From Micropterus salmoides (Eukaryota; Chordata; Actinopteri; Centrarchiformes; Centrarchidae): a stretch of 64,000 nucleotides of DNA. The notes under the pieces are model-generated. The model was given only the letters and a program-made list of their open reading frames with translations. It was not told the DNA's origin and searched no databases. The position numbers and the translations under genes were made by a program. Of the stretch, positions 36,943 to 47,718 are shown in pieces. Where the stretch lies: positions 26,426,332 to 26,490,331 of the forward strand of contig NW_024041151.1 in assembly GCF_014851395.1 (NCBI RefSeq), read 5' to 3'. How positions within the stretch are numbered: the stretch's first letter is position 1; each line of letters starts with the position of its first letter.

Positions 36943-39534
36943 TCACCGAGTGAGCTGCTTTGCAAAATCTTTAACCACTGAAGACTTGAGCTGTGCGATG
37001 GTGGCAATCCTCATCTGCTTTGAAGTTGAGTATTTTCCTTTAATGGCCTACAAGAGGGAGAGAAAGAACAGTAACCAAGTGTACCAATCATGCACCAGAT
37101 GTAGTATTGTTTAAGTTTCAGGGAAATCAGGATTATGCAAGTTGCATTACTTACCATGTGCTTGGTCAGCCCGTCGTTCACTTTCACAACATTCTTTGCA
37201 ATGTGTGCCATCACAGGAATCAAACTCTCTGCTGTATAGTCCATGTAGTGCTGCAGTGTCACATCCTAAGAGACATTTCAGAATTTTGTCACAACAAGAA
37301 GTCTTGAGCATTTTTCTATTTGAGCACAGGCTAGTCCATATCAACTTTAGACCTGGAGGCCAACTGATCATGCTCATATTTGCATGTTGTAAATATATAG
37401 TGTAGTCTGTAAGAGTGACATGTAATTAAGTTAGCCCATTTTTAACACCCCACCTCTGGTCAGGTTTATGTATAGGTAGAAATGCGTAGCTGCAAAACAT
37501 TTAAGCTATGATGGTTTGAGGAGCTCTTATGTAGGCCTGAGAGATTTCACTCTCAAAGTATAACGCACCCATTCACCAGCATCCAGGATCTTGAGCGTAA
37601 GCGCCAAAGCAGCACTCGCCACCATGGACGGTGGGAAGTGAACCATCTCATAGTCAACCATGGTGAGCTCCAGGAGGTATTTTGCCAAGGTGTGTTGCTC
37701 AGCAGTTACCTGAAGGACAGACAAGTTATGTTAGTGCCTGGTAGAACAAAACCACCGAATCCAGTTTCTGCTTAAGACACTGCTACAAACCTCATAAATC
37801 TTTGAGGCCCTTCTGAGGAACTGCAGGGGAAGAGGGCGGCCTAGTTTGAACTTGAGCACCCGGAGGATGGTCATCTCCATATCTCTGATCTGAGCGGTGG
37901 TGTAGGCCCTGTCAGTCACGTAGGCAAAGTCTGAGATCTCTGGGGGGTACATCTCCTCGTATTTGGAAGCAAGGAACATGGCTGTCACACCGACGAGCTG
38001 CAGCTGCTTCTTGGGGACTGGGTGGTCCTGTTGATGGGCAATCACACACCGACTTTAGAAACTGATGCATGTAGCATGTCAGCAGAAGGCTAGTACTTAT
38101 ATAGGAGATGCTGCACATTTCATGCAGACAACTGATGGGCTAAAGTTTGATAAAGAAACTAACTTGAAGAAAGCGGTCGATGATTCCCACAGTCATGTAC
38201 ATAGTCTCCTGCAGTAGACGGAACTTCAGGTTCACTTGCACTAGCCAGTCAATGAGAATGGCCCGCATGTTAGCAGTCACCTCCTGCCCCTGCAGATAGG
38301 TGGGTCTGATGTTCTGGTCAATCTGGAGAGGGGAAAATGGGTTAAACCCAAAGGAGGTGGTGCACAGACAGATGTGGCCAACAGTTTAGATATTTTACTT
38401 GCCTCAAGCTCTCGGAGATACTTGTAGATGTCTTTCACATAGTCGCTGCAGAGCATGGGGTTGTCATAATCATCTGCATCCACATCCCTGACAGCGGTGT
38501 GAAGAATTACATCTGAAAATGCTTGACACAAATCAGCAGGCTCACAGCCAGAAGTCTCCATTGGAGTGGGGGATGCTGGTTCAGGTAGAACCTGAAAGGG
38601 TGGAAATCCCAGGAGTTTAAACCAAAAAAAAACACAATACAAACCACTACAGATCAGCTCCACACCTTGCAGTCATTCATCTTAATGGCCAGATAGCTGC
38701 TGGCATCTCACTCACCTGCGCCTCAATCTCAGCTTTAACAGCAGCAACATTTGGTTGTTCAACTACTGCTTTTTCAACTTTAGGTGCGACTTTGGCCTTC
38801 TTTATGGCCTCTGTCTTGACAGTCTAAAATGGAAAACGGATTAGTTAACAGTTGACATATCATGGGTTGTCTAAATAATTCTCATGTCTTCCTATCAGGA
38901 GATGCACCTACAAATGCATATAATCAGGGGGTAAAGCCAGTGGAGCTTTAACATAAAGTTAAACTTGAGACATGAATACAATGAGACCTCTTTCAAGTTA
39001 GTATTAATCAGTACACAAAGCTTATAACGAAATTTAATGCATGGCTAACGTCATAACGTTTGTGTTGTACTTCGGAACAACATGAATTAACTTACTTAAT
39101 TTGCCATCTGAATAAAAGGCTACCAACGTGATATTTTACCTTCTTCTGTACTTCTTTGTTCACTGCGATGTTTCCGATTTCGCCAAGCGCCGCTCGAGGC
39201 TTCTGTGTGGGCCCAGCCACCGAGCATGCCTTTCCACTGAGGTCGGACCTGGTGGAAGCCAAGCGGTTCTGCAGAGGGATAAAAAGGCATTTAGCGTTCA
39301 GTTATATTGCCTTTTATTCATTTATAAAACGAGGTTGTGGAGTCTCAGTCGAATTCCTATTATGGAATAGTTGCACGAGAGCAGACCCTACAGCGACGCA
39401 CGAGGGCATTTAATATTGTAATTATTTGAACAAAATAAAATTAAACAAAGATATTTTTCTTCTAAACGACTTTCCAGCCATGCTTAACAAAACAAAAAGC
39501 TTGAAGTACTTACTCTAGTAACTCGAAGAGCCAT
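36943..39534 (-). CDS. ccnb1: G2/mitotic-specific cyclin B1, nine exons, complete
   Basis: Coding exons in transcript order: 39514-39534, 39140-39268, 38716-38823, 38403-38591, 38164-38322, 37791-38027, 37569-37709, 37155-37265, 36943-37047. All junctions are phase 0 and the total is 399 residues. The protein activates CDK1 for entry into mitosis and meiosis and is destroyed by the APC/C. The destruction box RAALGEIGN is at residues 32-40. The cyclin-box MRAIL patch is at 168-172 in NMRAILIDWLVQV, followed by KFRLLQETMYMTV, ASKYEEMYPPEI, LGRPLPLQFLRRASK and the second cyclin fold with LAKYLLELTMVDY. The C-terminus ends DFAKQLTR. Seven introns are GT-AG; the one after exon 4 uses a GC donor (GAG|gcaagt). 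The start is supported by the conserved MALRVTRN and the exon 1 donor. It is divergent from zfand5. Confidence 0.97.
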
Positions 39535-39620
39535 TTCGAAATGTGTGCTGCTTCAACAAAAAGACGCCAACTCGTAATGGAGAACGGTGGGATGTATTTT
39601 TTTTAGACTCAGCGACTTGG

Positions 39621-39703
39621 TTTAAATCCTCGCTCCCTACAAGCTGATTCGCTGTGTCATGATTTCTCCGAGCGTCTGATTGGTCGAGCACATCTGCTTC
39701 AAA
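39621..39703 (-). promoter_or_regulatory. ccnb1: Candidate cell-cycle promoter of ccnb1
   Basis: Upstream of the start codon on the minus strand lie TTTGAA (39698-39703), a reverse-oriented CCAAT box (39679-39683) and TTTAAA (39621-39626). CHR elements (TTTGAA or TTTAAA) together with NF-Y CCAAT boxes are the established architecture of G2/M promoters bound by DREAM/MuvB. The motifs are seen directly; their use here is inference. Confidence 0.45.
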
Positions 39704-39739
39704 TGCGTTCCCCGGACAACCAGTGGTCACATGATTTAG

Positions 39740-41399
39740 ATTTTCTTCACCTGCTTCCTTTTCCTGTTACGTCCTGATTATCATTTTCTAAACGTATACT
39801 GTTTCATTTTTAATTTTTTTTTTACATAAATGAAGAGATTAATGAACGCGTTTACATGCTCAAAAACAAAACAAAACAATCGGGTTAGTTAATGTAAAGA
39901 AAAATGCTAACGCGTTTACATGTGTTGTCCCACATTACATTCGTTTTGGTTTGGCATGTAATCAGCAGTTATATGTCGGTAGAAGGCTTATTTTCTCATT
40001 TGACCCCTACCCCAAAGACAAGCACATACACAGACATGCCCAGCGCTTTTTACATTGTATGCGTTTGTGAACAATAGGAGAAAATATGGAAAGCCTATCT
40101 CTATTTCCTTTGCAGACCAAGTTCATTCTGCACAAACTTTTTTAAAAGCACATTGGTAAGCTTCTGAGCCTCAAGTGAATTATGGTGAACTGTGTCAACA
40201 CAAACCCATTCAAAAATGTTGAATGGGTTGAACAAATAAAGGGAACAGATATGAGCTTGGCAACCCTATTAATGAACTTCAACTACTGTTTTATAGAAAT
40301 GATGGAGGCTTTCTATACACAGTAACAGAATTGATGCTTATTCAAAAACAATCTATCAGGGAATGTGCAAATAAGTACAAGGAGACCAGTGGCTTGCAGT
40401 TCTGCCAGCCTTAAGAATGCTTCATCATGTGTGGTGAATATAATAATAATAAATAACAATAATAGATTAAATTAATACAGCAATCAAATTGCTGTATTAA
40501 TTTTAAGTAACTATGCACTTTGCAGCTGTATTTTCTGTTTGGGGGATCGATATGTGGGACTTACCCACAGAACATCATTTTAAACTCAACTTGAAACCAC
40601 TTCACACAGAATCCAAAGGATCAGGCATGTATTCACATATGATGTGGTGCTTGCCATTGAGTTTTATTGTATCATTGTTTGTGTTTTGTATGTATTTTCT
40701 TGGTGTGTTTTGTGCATTTATATAAAGGCCTATCTTGGGATGGGCATTGCAAACTATAAATGGTGTGGTACTGTATATGACATTGTTGGCCCGGCCCTTG
40801 CTATTGTGTCTACTTGTCCATATAAAAATACATATGAAAGAAAATAGGGGGATATTAACTAAAACATTTATAAAAATATCAGACTTGGTACTCATTGTTA
40901 AATGATCAGACCAACCCTGCTTTAACCTGAGCTCTGTGACTTTGTAACAAAAAGTACACTAGTAACAGTTACTTCAAACAGAGGCTCTTGGGCAATTGGA
41001 CCTGTTCCTGTGTCTAGGCCTGTTCAATCATCCATCTAGCAATGATGGTACCATATACTGTTCACTTTACTGAACTGTCCATGGGATAATACAGGACAAA
41101 GAACCATGGTTAGGTAGAGTGAACAAGAAATCAAAGCTGAATGGTGATCCTACAGACATCCCTGGGAAAAGTGACGCTTTCGAGGAGCATTTGAAGGCAA
41201 CATATCTCGTCGTACTGGTTGTGTTGGATCTGCAAACAGCACGTCTGCCTGGACCCTTCCTGATAACAGTAACACTGATTTTTAACTACACAACAATGAA
41301 TCTATGGTCTGTCTAGTTGGCGGAAGCAGCAGGCTAAATGTTCTGGTCTTATTGTACAGGACATCCATGGCCTGAAATCTTTTGTGGCCATACTCCAAC
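39740..41399. other. ccnb1-zfand5 divergent intergenic region
   Basis: No gene is recognised. The 14-bp AACGCGTTTACATG occurs twice (39845-39858 and 39909-39922). A CCAAT box (41411-41415) and CRE-like TGACGTCC (41433-41440) just to the right probably belong to the zfand5 promoter. Confidence 0.4.
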
Positions 41400-41519
41400 A
41401 CTCGTACCTTCCAATCAGGATCACAATTTCCGTGACGTCCACCGGAAAAAGACAAGACGCAAACGCATCACGTAAAGCAAAACAGATGCCACCACAAATC
41501 AGCGACAGTCTGAAAACGT

Positions 41520-41697
41520 CATTAGTTGAAGGTACTCCCAGGCGGAGTGGAGTCTGCGTCGGTGTAAGAAGACTGAAAAGAAAGCCACAAACAACGACGT
41601 ACCTAGACGGCCCTAGTTAGTTAGCTGCAACATAAACCTAGTTATTCCGTCAATCCAAAAAGTTTCTTGAAAAACCAACGTTTCTCAGACACAGAAG
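41520..41697 (+). other. zfand5: Probable non-coding first exon of zfand5
   Basis: A CpG-containing segment ends in ACAGAAG|gtaagt, a strong splice donor at 41697/41698. The first coding exon begins at a good acceptor (tctccag|GTCAG, 44505) only 28 nt before the start codon, which implies an upstream non-coding exon. This donor is the best candidate. The 5' limit is a guess. Confidence 0.5.
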
Positions 41698-41703
41698 GTA
41701 AGT

Positions 41704-42772
41704 TAACGTTAACTAACCTAACGTTAGTTAAACCAAAGCCAGCTAGCATACGTGGTTGTTTGGGAAGTTCCTCAAACGAACAGTGAAACACTAACATAAA
41801 CAATATTAAAGTCCAATTTTAGTTGATTAGCCTTGACGTTAATGTCGAATTGCCTTTCTTAGTTAAAGGTAACATTATGTTCCGATTGGTAAATTTAACA
41901 CGTGTCGCTGAAAACTTTCTTCTGCGAACGTTACGAGATTGTTGTAACGTTACATTAAATGCAACGTTCCTATGTTGTAACAGCTAAGCTAGCTACTAAC
42001 CTTAATATTAACTTTAATTTGTTTTTGTTGGTTTTCAACACCGAGCTGTCATTACTAAAAATAAGGACAATCTGTATTTAACTTGGCTAACGTTAATCTG
42101 TTAGCAGCACCACGAGCAGTTGTGTACTTAACGTTACTCGAGTTAATGGTGTCTTCTTGTCTAGCTATAGCAAGGTTTTGCGATTATTTGATGCGTCTGT
42201 TTAACCGCTTTGATTCATGTACTTATTTCCCATGGCTATACTCTTAAAGGCTTGTTGGTAATGTTGCGGTACTCATTGTGTGGTAGCAACAAAAACAAAG
42301 AGCAGACAAAACAAAGGCAACGACAGTGCTAACAGTTTTCTGTTTTAGCTAACCTCTAGAATGCTAACATTAGCGAGATCACGAGAATCTGCTCTCATAG
42401 TTGTGGCTAACTACCGTTAGCATACGAACAATTGGACTTAACCACACTATGGCTGCGTGTTGTTGTTGTTTTAACTACTGACCCAGAGGTGATAGTGTTC
42501 ATGCGTTAACGTTATGGTGCCATGTAAAGTTAGCTTAGCTCATGAAAGACACACGTTAGCAGCAGCCATTAGCTTGCTAGCATGACTCAGTGGATTTGTA
42601 GAAGTGATACTGCGGTGGCCCGGTGTTTGTCAGGAAGCAACCGAGCTAAATTATAGTGATTGCTTAAACCATCTCCACTGAGCACGTGTAAGTAGAGATT
42701 GTTTTGTTAAGCCTCGGGATGATATTAGCCAGCGAAGTTGACGTTGGCATGCGTCAAGTACCACTAACGTTA
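41704..42772. repeat. Cluster of the palindrome TAACGTTA
   Basis: TAACGTTA occurs seven times, starting at 41704, 41719, 41945, 42088, 42129, 42507 and 42765. Further AACGTT cores lie at 41927 and 41963. The cluster begins immediately after the predicted first exon of zfand5. Confidence 0.85.
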
Positions 42773-43089
42773 CATCTTGGGGTCAACGAGTGCTTTTGGC
42801 TTTTCTCACGTTGATGAACGTGCTCGACTGTTGTGCGATCTACAGGCGTTGTGCTGAATTTTGTATGTCAATATCTGTTCCCACGAGTCCCCTTGCCAGT
42901 ACAACAGGGTCCAAACTGTGTAGGACTTTGAATCAGTCTTACTAATACGTTTCATCCCCAGAGTTAGTAAGCCGATGGTATCTTTGATGGAGAAAACCTG
43001 CTCTGATGTTGGCATGGTATTGGCTATGTGTGCAGGACTCTCAGGAGGTTATCTTTAAATAGATGTCTTCACATCCTGTGTTGAGGTAA

Positions 43090-43092
<3 letters not shown>

Positions 43093-43141
<49 letters not shown>

Positions 43142-43151
43142 CGCGCGCGCC
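43093..43151. repeat. (GT)n(GC)n microsatellite
   Basis: An uninterrupted GT run of about 40 bp passes directly into a GC run of about 18 bp. Such alternating purine-pyrimidine tracts are classic Z-DNA formers. It lies in zfand5 intron 1. Confidence 0.95.
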
Positions 43152-43879
43152 TTTAAGATTACAGTGTCACATTGCACTCCTGTGACAGAGGAAAGCCACT
43201 GTACACAGGTCCATGTGAGCCTGGAGCTGCATGGAGCACTGCAGTCTGCAGGCGCACACACGTGAACGTGCAGATTGCTGTTGTGAGTTGGTGACAGTTT
43301 TGGGGAGAGGTGGAAGCCTCTGATGCAACTTCCATTTATGGTTCTCATGTTTTACGAGTGATTATAAACACCCTCCCTCTCTAGTGATATGCTCACAACT
43401 TCCTTAAATCTTATTATGAGGCTGATGCAAGTTCATGTTTACTTGAGGAATTTTGCCAGAGAAGAGGGGACTCTGTTCTAACTTGGAGTAAGCTGTACTA
43501 ATATCAATATTGGCTAAATATTCTGGTGTTGAGACCTATATGTGCATATTTGTGACACAATAGGTATGCAGGAGCTTTAACTCATCATACTTGTAACATT
43601 ACAGCTGGGATTTTTATAAATACTTACGCAGAGACAATTACTGAGTTTCACCTCTGATAAACAATTCTTTCTTTTTGTTTTACTTTGACAAATATAAACA
43701 TTTTTCTTTTACAAAACTGTAGTTAACAAAAGAAACCAAAGTTCTCAAATGCTGAATGTTGTCTAAGCAGAAGAACAAGATTTTTGCCCAATAAAATGGT
43801 CTTAAATTTGTGTGACAAAATTATCTTAACTCAAGGTCCACTTACTACATTTTACAGGGCTTTAAACCACATCTCACAG

Positions 43880-44310
43880 TTACGGCTAGGCGGTATATCG
43901 GTATAATGACACATACCGATATAATTTCATATGTTCCCCCCCCTCCCACTCCCCGCCCACTTTGCAGGAAATGCCAATATATATTTATACTGGAAGTCAG
44001 CCTAACAGTACCGGGAAATGGTATAAAATACAAAATCAAAAATTTAGTAGCATTCTGTTTTTGCTTTGCGTGACTTATGAGACCCAGTCAGAGCGCCAAA
44101 CTTGAGCGTCTGCATCATCGTTTCTAAAGTCCTCCGTTTTTGCCCATCTGCACTAAAACGCTACCCGGAGTTTTAATACGAAAAACGGGGTCAGCAGCGT
44201 TTTCAAACGTCTCCGTTTAAGTCTTCGTTTTTGCCGTCAGGACCGGAGGTGCTAACGTAGTAGAAGGTCTCCGTTTTAAAACAAATACGCAGTAGCGTGG
44301 ATGGGGCTGC
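43880..44310 (+). repeat. Two adjacent dispersed repeat fragments in zfand5 intron 1
   Basis: Around 43880-44040 the wording CTAGGCGGTATATCGGTATA recalls a fish repeat with many GGTATA/TATACCG motifs. At about 44080-44310 repeated AAAACG/CGTTTTC/TCTCCGTTT motifs ending CGCAGTAGCGTGGATGGGGC match another known interspersed type. Neither codes for protein. Limits approximate. Confidence 0.45.
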
Positions 44311-44532
44311 AGTGTAACAGACTGATAATCTTCGCACTGAGCTATCTTGAAGTTTTTGAACAACTGAAAATTCTGAATTTATTTTGGAGCTTTATTTTAA
44401 TGTATCTATTAATACATTTCAGGTCAGAGTTTCCCTCCTGTATGTTGGTTGTAGCCACACAAACACTCATCTCTCCAGCGTGTGTCGTTTGTGTGTGTCT
44501 CCAGGTCAGCTCACCAGGCGGCACACATAGCC

Positions 44533-47500
44533 ATGGCCCAGGAAACCAATCAGAGCCCGGTTCCTATGCTCTGCCCCACCGGCTGTGGTTTCTATGGTAA
44601 CCCAAGGACTAATGGCATGTGCTCTGTGTGCCACAAGGAGCACCTGTCAAGACAGAACAATGGAGGAGTCAGTTCTTTGAGTACTGTGGGTAAGGCCTGC
44701 TGTGTCTGTCACAGATTTGTTTTTGGGACATTTTTAAGGCAAGACTGCCGACCTGTCTGTAGCTGTACTGCCTTTGTCCTCAGTGTCTGACTGGAACATG
44801 TGGTGAAATTGTCTCCCTCAGGCAGCAGCAGTGGCCCCACAGCTGAGGCTTCTGCCATCCAGAGGTTAGAGGCCACCTTGAATAATGCTGCAGCTGCTGC
44901 AGTAGCTGCTGCAGAGGTGGCAGCTGAGGCTGCTGCCACTGAGGCTCTCAGGTGAGGGGACCCACCAGGGTTTATCATACTACCTTCAAACAAAGCTTGT
45001 GAGGTCGCAGTCTTGAAATATGTATTTAACTTCAAAGCTTGTATGGAACAACTTCCACAGGCACCAAGATTAAAAAAACAATGAACAAATGTCATAATTT
45101 GCAAACTCTCATGAATACCACATCAGTGGGGTCATTCACGTGGACTCTTCGCATAAAAACAACTATACTTAAAGGTGGCATTAAACCTGACACAATACAT
45201 CCCTAAAAGTATCTCATGAGTGTCTCTTCCGCAGATTAAGACGATAAGATATATGTAAATCAGTGACACTAAAGCTTTTTATTAATTGTGTCGTGTTTGT
45301 TCTTTGCAGCGGGGTTTCAACTACCATTTCTGTAACAAAGCAGATGACTGAGATGAGTCTTTCCTGTGAGGAGAAAGGTGCATCAAGGAGCAAAGTAGAG
45401 CTCACAGAACCAGGTGGGTCCATATTATCGGAGGTGGGTAGAGTAGCCAAAAACTGTACTCTGTACTCAGTAAAACATTGCTAAAACAAGTACTTAAGTA
45501 GAAGTAAAAGTAGTCATCAAAATAAGTACTTGAGTAAGAGTATAGAAGTATTTACTTAAAATTACTTGAGTAGTGAGTAACTTCGTGAGTAACTCAAAAA
45601 AAAAAAAAAGTGGATAGAATTACGTCAAATGGTCTTTCTCAGGTAAAGGTAAAGAAGTGAACTTACTTTTGTATTTATTTGTGATGAAATTAAAAGTCAT
45701 CATCTCCTGATTAGATAACCTGCCACATACACCATACACAATATTGCCAGTGTGTATCCAAGTGGGATTACAAAATATCACATTAATATTATAAGTCTGT
45801 GAGTACTCCTATAAATAAATATTGTTTAAAAAAAGCAATTGTTGATATTATGATATCAAACAAATCAGATTAGGAGATAATGCTGTGATGTTTCATAATT
45901 TATTGCCTATTAATACAGGTGTGTTTATTTCTTCACTTTATACCTGAGGAAGGTCATCTCTGGTTGAAACATTACATCAGGCACATCCACATGAAATGAG
46001 AGTAGTTTGTCTTTTTTGTGTGTGCATAATTTGGTCTGTCTTCATCAGGCTATGCCAATGAGCATGATTAGTTAAATGCAGACTGCTGGTACGCCATTAA
46101 GGCAGAAAGCCGCAGGAGTTTTTAGCATGATAAACTGTGTGTAGCTATTTATTATTAAACACATTAGCATTAATATGACACTGCTCTCTGTCTTCATAAC
46201 TGAAACCCGCTGCACCAATACAGTCTCATCCCAGGGCGTCAAATACCAAATACTTGAGTACATGTAATGGAGCAAATGTAACTTGTTGCTACCCACCTCT
46301 ACACATAATGTACCTGTTATTGTTCGTAGAGGATGTTATACCAATCTGAGTTATACCAACACAGTTAAAAGCATACCTGTTTATTGAGTACAGTGTAAAT
46401 AAAGTATGATTGTATGTACCATGAGATGATCCACATTTGGTTTCTAGTGAGATATCTTTTACTTAAATATCTCTGATTGCCCATTGAGGAGAACTACAGT
46501 GAGTAGAACTACTTCATGGCAATATTGGGATTAGAGGGAAGGTACGTCGATGTGATGAACTACCTTGATTTGACAGACTAAATTCATATTTTTTAAATTA
46601 TAATTTATTCTTATTTAAGGAATAGTGTGTATTCCCTAGTTTAGTAAGATAGATACTTAAATGAGTAAAATGTTTTTCTTGTGCGTCTCCAGTGTTAAGT
46701 CAGCCCACATTCTCAGCCTCCCATCCCTCCACTGCTGGCAGTGAGCACTACAAAGGCCAAGAGCCCCCAAAACCCAAGAAGAATCGATGCTTTATGTGTC
46801 GCAAAAAGGTTGGCCTTACAGGTAAGAAATGACACCAATAGCTTAGTTTATGTCATTAGAAAATGCTTCATCACTCCTCTTTCTTCTGGGTTGGTTTTTA
46901 TGTTCATGAAATCTGCAAGTACAAGGTGGAGTGTCGTTTGGTGTTCAAACTGGAACCCTTTCTGTGGCTGGACAGTGAGATTTTTCTGTGTAGTAGCTAT
47001 GTTTCTGGCTGAGAACGCCACACAATGTGGTCAAACCAGAGCCTCTGCACAGCGCGCTACGCCTTTCAGCCATTTTGCCTCACTGTCCACTGTAGAATGT
47101 GAGTAGAAGATACACACATTATCCATCACAGTCTTCTGCAGCAATGGGAGAAAGACAGAAATATGAGTATAAATATTGGTTCAGAAGTTATTGATTTTAG
47201 ATTTAAAGATTTCCTAGAAGCTGAAGTTCCTTTTTTGTGAGGCCTTGAAGGCCATGCAAAAGGCACCACTTAAATCTAATGTCCAAGTGTCGTTACTCCA
47301 AAATCCTGACAGATCCCTTTAGGAGTCACTCATTTTAAAAGTAACATGTTAGGGGGAGCAGTGATGCATTACAGCGTGTTATATTCTGTTACATCCAAAA
47401 TAAAAACTGTGCTTTACCTGTTCTAACCAGCAGTTCACTGATCACACCATCCCCAGCAACAGGTGATAGTTTTTAAGGTTTTTAAGGATGTGTACGGTAA

Positions 47501-47718
47501 AGGATGTTTTGCCATTGTGAGGACTTGCTAGTGATCTGACACTGTCTGTCCTCTGCTGTGGCATTGCAGGTTTCGACTGCCGCTGTGGGAATCTGTTCTG
47601 TGGACTTCACCGTTACTCCGATAAGCATAACTGTCCGTACGACTACAAAGCTGAAGCTGCGGACAAGATTCGCAAAGAGAACCCTGTGGTTGTTGCTGAC
47701 AAGATCCAGAGAATATGA
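44533..47718 (+). CDS. zfand5: AN1-type zinc finger protein 5 (ZNF216-type), complete
   Basis: Coding exons: 44533-44689, 44822-44951, 45310-45413, 46693-46821, 47570-47718, with GT-AG splice sites and matching phases, 222 residues. The N-terminal A20 finger has Cys14, Cys18, Cys30 and Cys33 (MLCPTGCGFYGNPRTNGMCS). The C-terminal AN1 finger runs from Cys163 to Cys195 (CFMCRKKVGLTGFDCRCGN), and the protein ends VADKIQRI. The wording FDCRCGNLFCGLHRYSDKHN identifies ZFAND5 rather than ZFAND6. Known role: binds ubiquitin through A20 and the 26S proteasome through AN1 and stimulates protein breakdown, as in muscle atrophy. The linker (exon 3) is unusually alanine-rich, while the KQMTEMS block of exon 4 is conserved. 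Teleosts may have a and b copies; which one this is cannot be told. Confidence 0.96.
45431..46301. mobile_element. hAT-like non-autonomous element in zfand5 intron 4
   Basis: The left end reads GAGGTGGGTAGAGTAGCC and the right end, on the minus strand, reads AGAGGTGGGTAGCAAC. The left interior consists of repeated AAGTACTTGAGTAAGAG/AGTAGAAGTAAAAGTAG phrases, the signature of a very common teleost MITE. No transposase is present. I could not confirm the 8-bp target duplication expected of hAT elements. Confidence 0.6.

Noticed and set aside
43055..43348. 97-residue ORF containing a His-Thr run
   Set aside because: It is generated by translating the GT microsatellite; not a gene.
44709..45104. 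Minus-strand 131-residue ORF with poly-Ala
   Set aside because: Opposite strand of the Ala-rich zfand5 exon 3; GCTGCAGC repeats read as Ala on both strands.
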